A stretch of 22,309 nt of DNA from Rikenellaceae bacterium (GTDB taxonomy: Bacteria > Bacteroidota > Bacteroidia > Bacteroidales > UBA932), in contig CAAGIL010000204.1 of NCBI GenBank assembly GCA_900769905.1, positions 1 to 22,309 on the forward strand. The letters run 5' to 3'. Shown in pieces: positions 7,225-14,499 of this stretch (position 1 is the stretch's first letter; each line of letters opens with the position of its first letter). The notes under the pieces are model-generated. The model was not told the DNA's origin, did not search any database, and worked only from the letters and a program-made list of their open reading frames with translations. Position numbers and translations under genes: made by a program.

Positions 7225-8304
7225 ATGAAGCATTTGATTGACCCTACGGATCTCACAAGGGAAGAGACCGATCAGATTGTGGCGATGGCCGAGGACATCA
7301 TCGCAAACAGGGAAAAGTACCAGGACCTTATGGCCCACAGGAAGCTTGCGACCCTCTTTTACGAGCCGAGCACGCGCACGCGCCTGAGCTTCACTTCGGC
7401 AATGATGGAGCTGGGCGGCAACGTGCTGGGCTTCTCCGATGCCAAGAGTTCGTCCGTGAGCAAGGGCGAGACCGTGCAGGACACCATACGCGTGGTGGGC
7501 TGCTTCGCCGACGTCATCGCGATGAGGCACTACATCGAAGGTGCCCCGCTGGCCGCAGCCGAAGTCTCCAGGGTGCCTATCATCAATGCCGGTGACGGCA
7601 GCCACAGCCACCCTACCCAGACCCTCACCGACCTGCTGACCATCAAGCGCGAGCTCGGCCACATAGGCGACATAACCATAGGCTTCTGCGGCGACCTGCG
7701 TTTCGGACGCACCGTGCACTCCCTGATCAAGGCGCTCTCCCGCTACGAGGGCATCAAGGTGGTGCTCATCGCCCCGCACGAGCTCAGGCTCCCGGACTAC
7801 ATCAAGCAGGACGTATGCGACAAAATGGGAATACAGTACCGCGAGACCGACAACCTGGACGAGGCGATGCCGGAACTCGACGTGCTCTATATGACCAGGG
7901 TGCAGAAGGAGAGGTTCCTGGACGAGGACGAGTTCGACCGCGTCAAGGACAGTTTCGTGCTCGACTCCAGGCGTATGGCACTGGCAAAGGAAAAGATGGC
8001 AGTGCTCCACCCGCTCCCTCGCGTGAACGAAATCCTCACCGAGGTGGACGAAGACCCGAGGGCAGCCTATTTCCGCCAGGTCGAGAACGGCAAGTTCGTG
8101 CGTATGGCATTGATTACCAAGCTGCTCGAATGGAAGGACGACCCGGAGCACACTATGCCCGAGCAGGAGGCTCCGATACTCGACAGCACCCTGCACTGCA
8201 GCAACCCGAAGTGCATCTGCAACCACGAGAAGGTGCAGCCTCGCTTCCGCCCGGGACTGGGAGGCACCACGCGCTGCTGGTACTGCGACTCCAAGGTAAA
8301 GTGA
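7225..8304 (+). CDS. pyrB: Aspartate carbamoyltransferase catalytic chain with fused PyrI-like zinc module
   Basis: This enzyme condenses carbamoyl phosphate with aspartate, the committed step of pyrimidine synthesis. Residues 1 to about 305 are a normal catalytic chain: STRTR (49-53) for carbamoyl phosphate, SKGET (79-83), HPTQ (129-132), RFGRTVHS (159-166), TRVQKERF (224-231) and HPLPR (262-266). After a charged, proline-containing linker the chain continues to 359 with C325-x4-C330 and C351-x2-C354 (x20 between), aligning with the E. coli PyrI zinc site C109-x4-C114-x23-C138-x2-C141; the stretch after C330 also resembles PyrI. The ordinary chain is about 305-315 residues. The nucleotide-binding half of PyrI is absent, and no pyrI gene follows. 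A separate protein is excluded because the frame is continuous. It ends the pyr operon. Confidence 0.93.
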   Translation: MKHLIDPTDLTREETDQIVAMAEDIIANREKYQDLMAHRKLATLFYEPSTRTRLSFTSAMMELGGNVLGFSDAKSSSVSKGETVQDTIRVVGCFADVIAMRHYIEGAPLAAAEVSRVPIINAGDGSHSHPTQTLTDLLTIKRELGHIGDITIGFCGDLRFGRTVHSLIKALSRYEGIKVVLIAPHELRLPDYIKQDVCDKMGIQYRETDNLDEAMPELDVLYMTRVQKERFLDEDEFDRVKDSFVLDSRRMALAKEKMAVLHPLPRVNEILTEVDEDPRAAYFRQVENGKFVRMALITKLLEWKDDPEHTMPEQEAPILDSTLHCSNPKCICNHEKVQPRFRPGLGGTTRCWYCDSKVK

Positions 8305-8318
8305 CAATTTGACAATTA

Positions 8319-8349
8319 TTGCTCTTTTCCTGGAAAATCACTATATTCG
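8319..8349 (+). promoter_or_regulatory. Probable pckA promoter with internal dyad
   Basis: TTG (8319-8321), 20 bases, then TATATTCG (8342-8349) resembles the Bacteroidetes promoter with one mismatch in the -7 box. Between the two elements lies a 13-base dyad, TTTTCC-T-GGAAAA (8325-8337), placed where a regulator could block or stimulate RNA polymerase. The predicted leader of about 60 bases is AT-rich and has a small dyad at 8365-8376 (GGG-TATAT-CCC core). No intrinsic terminator for the pyr operon is seen in 8305-8415. Confidence 0.5.
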
Positions 8350-8415
8350 CGCTCGATTTTTGTAGGGTATATCCCTGAATAAAGCATAATACAAAAACAA
8401 CATTATATTTTAATT

Positions 8416-10020
8416 ATGGCTAAGATTGATTTAAGCAAGTACGGAATCAAAGGAACCACTGAAATCCTTTACAATCCGACCTACGAAGTCCTCTACAACG
8501 AGGAGACCAAGCCGGGTCTCGAAGGCTACGACAAGGGCCAGGTAACCGAGCTGGGTGCTATCAACGTAATGACCGGCGTTTACACCGGACGTTCTCCTAA
8601 GGACAAATACATCGTTATGGACAAGAACTCCAAGGACACCGTTTGGTGGAACACTCCGGAGTATCCTAACGACAACCACGAGCTCTCCGAGAAGGCTTGG
8701 AAGGAGCTCAAGAACTTCGCCGTCAAGGAGCTCTCAGGCAAGAGGCTTTTCGTAGTCGACGGTTTCTGCGGCACCCACAAGGACACCCGCATGAAGGTAC
8801 GCTTCATTATGGAAGTTGCATGGCAGGCCCACTTCGTGACCAACATGTTCATCCGTCCTCAGAACCAGGCAGAGTTCGACCAGGAGCCTGATTTCGTTGT
8901 ATACTGCGCTTCCAAGGCAAGGGTTGAGAACTACGAGGAGCTCGGTCTGCGTTCCGACACCGCAGTTGCATTCAACGTCACCAGCAAGGAGCAGGTTATC
9001 CTCAACACCTGGTACGGCGGCGAGATGAAGAAGGGTCTGTTCTCAATGATGAACTACTACCTCCCTCTCAAGGGCATCGCTTCAATGCACTGCTCAGCCA
9101 ACACCGATATGAACGGTGAGAACACCGCCATCTTCTTCGGTCTCTCCGGAACCGGCAAGACCACCCTTTCCACCGACCCTAAGCGTCTGCTCATCGGTGA
9201 CGACGAGCACGGCTGGGACGATGAGGGCGTGTTCAACTTCGAAGGCGGCTGCTACGCCAAGGTCATCAAGCTCGACAAGGAGTCTGAGCCGGATATCTAC
9301 AACGCCATCCGCCGCGACGCACTCCTCGAGAACGTGACCGTTGACGAGAACGGCAAGATCGACTTCAACGACAAGAGCGTAACCGAGAACACCCGCGTTT
9401 CTTACCCTATCTATCACATCAACAAGATCGTCCGTCCTGCATCCCAGGGTCCTGCAGCAAAGCAGGTGATCTTCCTGTCCGCAGACGCATTCGGAGTTCT
9501 TCCTCCAGTATCCATCCTCACCCCTGAGCAGACCAAGTACTACTTCCTCTCAGGCTTCACCGCCAAGCTGGCAGGTACCGAGCGCGGCATCACCGAGCCT
9601 ACTCCTACCTTCTCAGCCTGCTTCGGCCAGGCATTCCTCGAGCTGCACCCTACCAAGTACGCTGAGGAACTCGTGAAGAGAATGGAGAAGAGCGGCGCCA
9701 AGGCATACCTCGTGAACACCGGCTGGAACGGTACAGGAAAGCGTATCTCCATCCGTGACACCCGCGGTATCATCGATGCCATCCTCGACGGTTCCATCGA
9801 CAAGGCTCCTACCAAGAACATCCCTTACTTCGACTTCGAGGTTCCTACCGAGCTCAAGGGTGTTGACACCGGCATCCTCGATCCTCGCGACACCTACGCT
9901 GACGCTTCCATCTGGGAGGAGAAGGCAAAGGACCTCGCCGGACGTTTCATCAAGAACTTCCACAAGTACGAGGACAACGAAGCCGGAAAGGCTCTCGTGG
10001 CAGCCGGTCCGAAGCTCTAG
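8416..10020 (+). CDS. pckA: Phosphoenolpyruvate carboxykinase (ATP)
   Basis: This enzyme interconverts oxaloacetate plus ATP with PEP, CO2 and ADP. In fermenting gut Bacteroidetes it often runs toward oxaloacetate and succinate; which direction applies here is inference. The 534-residue protein is full length. It shows TGRSPKDK (57-64), TWYGGEMKKG (198-207) with a metal-binding lysine, H225 in SMHCSANT, the P-loop GLSGTGKT (242-249), and the metal/ATP motif LIGDDEHGW (259-267). Proline is encoded mostly by CCT and GTT is common, unlike the neighbours, which suggests a highly expressed gene with selected codons. It is a single-gene unit with its own promoter region and a strong terminator 22 bases after the stop. 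Confidence 0.97.
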   Translation: MAKIDLSKYGIKGTTEILYNPTYEVLYNEETKPGLEGYDKGQVTELGAINVMTGVYTGRSPKDKYIVMDKNSKDTVWWNTPEYPNDNHELSEKAWKELKNFAVKELSGKRLFVVDGFCGTHKDTRMKVRFIMEVAWQAHFVTNMFIRPQNQAEFDQEPDFVVYCASKARVENYEELGLRSDTAVAFNVTSKEQVILNTWYGGEMKKGLFSMMNYYLPLKGIASMHCSANTDMNGENTAIFFGLSGTGKTTLSTDPKRLLIGDDEHGWDDEGVFNFEGGCYAKVIKLDKESEPDIYNAIRRDALLENVTVDENGKIDFNDKSVTENTRVSYPIYHINKIVRPASQGPAAKQVIFLSADAFGVLPPVSILTPEQTKYYFLSGFTAKLAGTERGITEPTPTFSACFGQAFLELHPTKYAEELVKRMEKSGAKAYLVNTGWNGTGKRISIRDTRGIIDAILDGSIDKAPTKNIPYFDFEVPTELKGVDTGILDPRDTYADASIWEEKAKDLAGRFIKNFHKYEDNEAGKALVAAGPKL

Positions 10021-10042
10021 TCTTCGACTGACAAGATTTGAC

Positions 10043-10079
10043 AAAGGAGGCCGACCTTGAGGGGTTGGCCTCCTTTTTG
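10043..10079 (+). terminator. Intrinsic terminator of pckA
   Basis: A 14-base stem pairs AAAGGAGGCCGACC (10043-10056) with GGTTGGCCTCCTTT (10063-10076), with one G-T pair, around a six-base loop, and runs into a T tract. It is the clearest terminator in the window. Its T tract directly abuts the -33 element of the next promoter. Confidence 0.92.
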
Positions 10080-10110
10080 TTTGCGAGTCAGCAATTTTTT
10101 GCTATATTTG
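10080..10110 (+). promoter_or_regulatory. Bacteroidetes-type promoter for lemA
   Basis: TTTG (10080-10083), 19 bases, then TATATTTG (10103-10110) is a full match to the Bacteroidetes consensus. Transcription would begin near 10117, giving a leader of about 28 bases before the lemA ATG at 10145. It probably drives lemA, the DUF2207 gene and recG. Confidence 0.82.
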
Positions 10111-10144
10111 AAGGAATTAACGCAATTTTTAGCTATTTACGCTT

Positions 10145-10696
10145 ATGATTACAGTAATCATCATCGTTGCCATTGTGGCAATACTTGTTCTTTGGTTTAT
10201 CGGCGTGCAGCGCAAGCTCGTGTCAGCCGACGAAATGTGTCAGAATTCAATGAGCCAGATCGGCGTACAGCAGCAGAGCCGCTGGGATGCGATCAGCTCC
10301 CTGGTGAAGCTCACCAAATCATACAACGAGCACGAATACAACACCCTCGTGGATGTCATCAAGCAGCGCCGCGACATCACCAGGACCAGCAGTGCAGAGG
10401 ATGTCAACGCCCAGGAGGAAATCCTCAGCTCAGCCGCAGCCCGCATCAAGCTGGTTGCCGAGCAGTACCCTCAGCTCAAGGCAGATGCCACCTACGCCAA
10501 GACGATGGACAGCCTCAACAACTATGAGAACCAGGTGCGTATGAGCAGGATGGTATTCAATGACAGCGTCACCAAGTACAACCGTCTCGTGCGCCAGTTC
10601 CCTGACTCCTTCGTGGCAAGCATGCTGAAGTTCGGTGTCAAGGAATACCTTAAGGAAGTTGAGTCAAAGAAGGAAATGCCTGAAATCAACATCTAG
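10145..10696 (+). CDS. lemA: LemA family membrane-anchored protein
   Basis: The 183-residue protein has one N-terminal membrane segment (about residues 2-20, MITVIIIVAIVAILVLWF) followed by a long helical, mostly hydrophilic domain. Family features are the segment around residues 33-65 with QNSMSQIGVQQQSRWDAISSL, the central coiled region, and the YNRLVRQFPDSFVA stretch near 145-158. The molecular role of LemA proteins is not settled; they recur next to DUF2207 proteins, as here, which suggests a shared envelope function. It stands first in its unit after a strong promoter. The DUF2207 start is 3 bases after its stop. Family assignment is firm, function unknown. Confidence 0.9.
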   Translation: MITVIIIVAIVAILVLWFIGVQRKLVSADEMCQNSMSQIGVQQQSRWDAISSLVKLTKSYNEHEYNTLVDVIKQRRDITRTSSAEDVNAQEEILSSAAARIKLVAEQYPQLKADATYAKTMDSLNNYENQVRMSRMVFNDSVTKYNRLVRQFPDSFVASMLKFGVKEYLKEVESKKEMPEINI

Positions 10697-10699
10697 GCG

Positions 10700-12331
10700 A
10701 TGCGCAGGCTCCTTATTATCTTCGTGGCTGCATTGGGCTTTTCCATTGCCGCCAATGCTTATCAGCAGGCAATCAGGGACATAAGCATCAGGCTCGAGCT
10801 GCAGAAGGACGGCAGCGCGCGCATCAGCGAACGCTGGGACGTGAGCGTGGCTGACGGTACCGAATGGTATCTGGTGCGCCAGAACCTGGGCGACATCCGG
10901 GTTAGCGACCTGAGAGTAAGCGACGAAACCGGCAGGGAATTCACGGACATAGGTGTCTGGGGCGTGGACCGCAGCCTGCGCCAGAAGGAAGGCAAGTGCG
11001 GCATAGTGCAGACCGGCAAGGGCGTGGAGATATGCTGGGGCGTGGGTTCGTACGGTGACCACGTGTTCAACGTGAGCTACACAATGAGCAATGTGGTCAA
11101 GTCGCTCGACGACTACGATATGCTGCATATGCAGCTCGTTTCCCCGGGACTCAGCTCCCGTCCGGAAAACGTCAGCGTGAGCATCTCCTCCCCCGTCGCG
11201 CAGATCGACACCAGCTGGGCCCGCGCCTGGGGCTTCGGCTTCGTGGGCAGTTGCCATTTCTCCGACGGACGCGTAATCTACCAGAGTACCGAGCGCTTCC
11301 GCTCCAACAGCTCCGTCATTGCCCTGCTCCGCTTCGACAAGGGTGTCTTCGAATCCCCGAGCCGCCAGGCGCGCAGTTTCGAAGATGTCTATGCCACAGC
11401 CATAGAAGGCTCGGACTACGAAGACGAAGATGATGACGAAGACGTATTCGCCGTCATAATAATGTTTTTTGCCGCAATGTTCGGCTGTGCCGGACTGGCA
11501 GCCCTTGCCGTCAAGGCCAGGAAAAAGCAGATACTGGGCATGAAGCCTTCAGAAGTGGGCTGGTGCCGGGACATCCCTTTCGACGGGGAGCTCGTTCAGT
11601 CCAACTGGACCCTCAAGCAGCTCGGCGAGTCCAAACTTGACAACTCCATTGCCTCCGCAATAATCCTCAGGATGATTTACAACGGCTACCTGAGCGTATC
11701 CAAAGATGCTGACGGAAAGCTGGAGATATCCTTTTCCGGCAAGGGAGACAGCGGCCTCGGCAGGGTTGAGGCCGGACTTTACGATATGATGCTCAAGGCC
11801 AGCGGCAGCGACCGCATACTCCAGGACAAGGAGTTCTCCAGATGGTCAAAGAGACATACTTCCGAGGTGGCGAAATGGGTGAAACTCTGCGAGAGCGAAG
11901 GCACGCGCCAACTCGCCTCCAACGGCTACACCAGAGGTCTCAAATTCACCCCCGAAGGCCAGCAGCAGGCACGCAACCTCCTGGGATTCAAGAAGTACCT
12001 GTCCGACTTCACCCTCATAAACGAGCGTGAGACCATAGAGGTGGCCCTTTGGAAGGAGTACCTCGTCTTCGGTGCCCTTTACGGAATGGCGGAGAAGGTG
12101 GCCCAGCAGCTCAAGGACATAGACCCTAAGGTCTTCGAACAGGTCACGGGCTATGACAGCGACACCCTGGGCAATCTTATACTCCGCACCCATTATCTTT
12201 CCCGCGCAATCACCAATTCCAACGCGGCATACGCCGCAACCACCCAGGCAAAGGGCGGCTTCGGAGGAGGCACTTCCTTCGGAGGCGGAGGCGGCTTCAG
12301 CGGAGGCGGCTTCGGAGGAGGAAGCAGATAG
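10700..12331 (+). CDS. DUF2207 family membrane protein with glycine-rich tail
   Basis: The 543-residue protein starts with a signal peptide (1-20, cleavage probably after ANA). Residues 21-235 would be extracytoplasmic and rich in beta strands. A very acidic stretch (238-248, EDEDDDED core) precedes a transmembrane helix at about 250-271. The cytoplasmic part has a winged-helix-like segment with SIASAIILRMIYNGYLSV (316-333) and the family motif around WKEYLVFGALYGMAEKV. The end (about 517-543) is almost all Gly, Ser and Phe, as is common in DUF2207 proteins. The biochemical role is unknown. It is tightly placed between lemA and recG, 3 bases from each, so the pair with LemA probably acts together at the membrane. 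Confidence 0.88.
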   Translation: MRRLLIIFVAALGFSIAANAYQQAIRDISIRLELQKDGSARISERWDVSVADGTEWYLVRQNLGDIRVSDLRVSDETGREFTDIGVWGVDRSLRQKEGKCGIVQTGKGVEICWGVGSYGDHVFNVSYTMSNVVKSLDDYDMLHMQLVSPGLSSRPENVSVSISSPVAQIDTSWARAWGFGFVGSCHFSDGRVIYQSTERFRSNSSVIALLRFDKGVFESPSRQARSFEDVYATAIEGSDYEDEDDDEDVFAVIIMFFAAMFGCAGLAALAVKARKKQILGMKPSEVGWCRDIPFDGELVQSNWTLKQLGESKLDNSIASAIILRMIYNGYLSVSKDADGKLEISFSGKGDSGLGRVEAGLYDMMLKASGSDRILQDKEFSRWSKRHTSEVAKWVKLCESEGTRQLASNGYTRGLKFTPEGQQQARNLLGFKKYLSDFTLINERETIEVALWKEYLVFGALYGMAEKVAQQLKDIDPKVFEQVTGYDSDTLGNLILRTHYLSRAITNSNAAYAATTQAKGGFGGGTSFGGGGGFSGGGFGGGSR

Positions 12332-12334
12332 CCT

Positions 12335-14473
12335 ATGACAGGAAGGGACACCAATATCCAGTATCTCAGCGGGGTCGGTCCGAAAAGGGCCGCCCTGCTC
12401 AAGCAAGAGCTTGATATTGAGACAGTTGAAGACCTTATCAACTTCTTTCCCTTCCGCTATGTCGACCGCAACGGCATTACCCCCATCGCGGAGATCACCC
12501 CTGACCTCGCTTCGGTGCAGATTCTCGCAAGCGTGGTTTCCCGAACCCTGTACGGGCCGGGTTCCTCCGCCATACCCCAGGACGAGAGTTCCATACGCAC
12601 AGGCAAGTGCAAGAGGATGAGCGTCATTGTGGAAGACGCCAGCGGCAGTATGGAAATAGTGTTCTTCAAGGGCATACGCTGGAACTTTGAGCGCCTCAGC
12701 CCCGGCAGCCGCTTCATCTTCTTCGGCAAGCCGCAAAGTTTCGGGAACCGCATCAATATGGTCCACCCGGAAATCGATGCTCCCGCAGAAATGAAACAGG
12801 GCCAGACCAGTTTCAGCGCCGTGTACCCGAGCAGCGAAAAACTGAAAAACGCCGGCATCACTGGAAAGGTGATGAGCAAGATCATAGCCTCCGCCCTGGA
12901 CCGCTACCTCGACGACATCCCCGAGACCCTGCCCGAATACGTGATGCGTGACAACGCCCTCGTGAGCAAGCGTTACGCATTGGTAAACATACACTTCCCC
13001 AAGGACGGCGAAGCTCTGCAAAGGGCCCGGCGCCGCCTCAAGTTCGAGGAGCTCTTCCTCCTCCAGCTCTCCCTTCTCAAGCAGAAGTACGTCCGTTCCC
13101 GCTCGGTTCAGGGCTTCCCTATGCCCAAGGTGGGTGAGGACTTCCACTCCTGCTACAACGCCCTCCCCTACAAGCTCACCGGAGCCCAGCAGCGCGTGAT
13201 CAAGGAAATCCGCGCCGACCTTATGAGCGGCCGCCAGATGAACCGCCTCCTCCAGGGCGACGTGGGTTCCGGAAAGACTATGGTTGCCGTGCTCAGCTGC
13301 CTGCTCGCCATAGGCAACGGCTTCCAGGCCTGCCTTATGGCACCTACGGAAGTGCTTGCACGCCAGCACTTTGCAAACATCTCCAAATACCTCGCCCCCA
13401 CCCGCGTGCGCTGCGCCATACTCACGGGCAACAGCACGCGCAAGGAGCGCCGGGAGATTCACGCCGGCCTCGAAGACGGCAGCATAGGCATCATCGTGGG
13501 CACCCACGCCCTGCTCGAGGATGAGGTGCGCTTCCGCAATCTAGGGCTCGCGGTAATAGACGAGCAGCACCGTTTCGGGGTGGAGCAGCGCTCCAGACTC
13601 TGGAGCAAGAACAGCATCGCGCCGCACATACTCGTGATGACCGCGACCCCTATCCCTCGCACCCTGGCAATGACCCTGTACGGTGACCTGGACGTGTCCG
13701 TAATTGACGAGATGCCCCCGGGACGCAAGCCGGTCAAGACAATGTGCATAAGCCAGAGACGCAAGGCGGCGCTGTTCAAGTTCATGCGCGAGGAAATCGC
13801 CCGCGGCCGACAGGTGTTCGTGGTCTACCCTCTCATTTTCGAGAGCGAAAAAATGGACCTCAAGAACCTGGAGCAGGGTTACGAGGAAATCGTGGAAGCC
13901 TTCCCGCTGCCGGACTACAAGGTGGCGATAGTGCACGGGCAGCAGAGCCCGGAGGACAAGAATTTCAATATGCAGGCCTTTGTCGAGGGCAGGGCGAACA
14001 TACTCGTGTCCACCACGGTGATCGAGGTGGGCGTGGACGTGCCGAACGCGTCAGTTATGGTAATAGAGAGCGCCCAGCGCTTCGGCCTGAGCCAGCTCCA
14101 CCAGCTCCGCGGACGCGTGGGACGAGGGGCGGAAGCCTCATACTGCATCCTGGTCAAGGACGACAAGACGGGAAAGGAAGCCCAGGCGCGCCTGGACCTG
14201 ATGTGCGCCACCGAAGACGGCTTCGAACTCTCCGAGCAGGACCTCAGGATGAGGGGGCCGGGAGACCTTGAAGGCACCCAGCAGAGCGGCCTTCCCATCA
14301 AGCTAAACATAGCCTCACTCGCCAGGGACTCCGAGATGCTCTCCGAAGCGCGCAGATATGCGTCCCTGGTCCTGGAAAGGGACCCGGAGCTCGCTTCGAA
14401 AGAAAACCAGCCCCTGCTCCGCGAGCTCAGAAGGGACGGCAGGGCCATAAAAGATTTCAGCAAAATAAGTTAA
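12335..14473 (+). CDS. recG: ATP-dependent DNA helicase RecG
   Basis: RecG remodels stalled replication forks and branched DNA. The 712-residue protein has the N-terminal helix-hairpin-like and OB wedge region (LSGVGPKRAALL at about 9-20), then the helicase motifs: Walker A GDVGSGKT (308-315), DEQH box D409-E410-Q411-H412 in VIDEQHRFGVEQR, TATPIPRT, VSTTVIEVGVDVPNA, and QLRGRVGRG. The RecG hallmark MRGPGDLEGTQQSG is near the C-terminus. The start is 3 bases after the DUF2207 stop. The final codons (IKDFSKIS and stop) are one copy of the 30-bp direct repeat that recurs after the GH115 gene. The protein itself looks complete. Confidence 0.97.
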   Translation: MTGRDTNIQYLSGVGPKRAALLKQELDIETVEDLINFFPFRYVDRNGITPIAEITPDLASVQILASVVSRTLYGPGSSAIPQDESSIRTGKCKRMSVIVEDASGSMEIVFFKGIRWNFERLSPGSRFIFFGKPQSFGNRINMVHPEIDAPAEMKQGQTSFSAVYPSSEKLKNAGITGKVMSKIIASALDRYLDDIPETLPEYVMRDNALVSKRYALVNIHFPKDGEALQRARRRLKFEELFLLQLSLLKQKYVRSRSVQGFPMPKVGEDFHSCYNALPYKLTGAQQRVIKEIRADLMSGRQMNRLLQGDVGSGKTMVAVLSCLLAIGNGFQACLMAPTEVLARQHFANISKYLAPTRVRCAILTGNSTRKERREIHAGLEDGSIGIIVGTHALLEDEVRFRNLGLAVIDEQHRFGVEQRSRLWSKNSIAPHILVMTATPIPRTLAMTLYGDLDVSVIDEMPPGRKPVKTMCISQRRKAALFKFMREEIARGRQVFVVYPLIFESEKMDLKNLEQGYEEIVEAFPLPDYKVAIVHGQQSPEDKNFNMQAFVEGRANILVSTTVIEVGVDVPNASVMVIESAQRFGLSQLHQLRGRVGRGAEASYCILVKDDKTGKEAQARLDLMCATEDGFELSEQDLRMRGPGDLEGTQQSGLPIKLNIASLARDSEMLSEARRYASLVLERDPELASKENQPLLRELRRDGRAIKDFSKIS

Positions 14474-14476
14474 ATT
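14447..14476 (+). repeat. 30-bp direct repeat, left copy (3' end of recG)
   Basis: These 30 bases are identical to 17541-17570. The first bases are ataaaagatttc and the last taagttaaatt. Flanking bases differ (C before and A after here; G before and T after in the right copy), so the identity ends sharply. This copy encodes the last eight residues and stop of RecG, so it is most likely the original sequence. Confidence 0.97.
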
Positions 14477-14499
14477 ACCACATTAAAACAAACCACAAA

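Noticed and set aside
6715..8307. 530-codon minus-strand open frame over pyrE and pyrB
   Set aside because: It mirrors two well-identified enzymes and is rich in His, Val, Ala and Gly with no motif; it is a compositional shadow.
11846..13507. 553-codon minus-strand open frame over the DUF2207 gene and recG
   Set aside because: It crosses two real genes with clear domain content, and the translated protein has no recognisable family.
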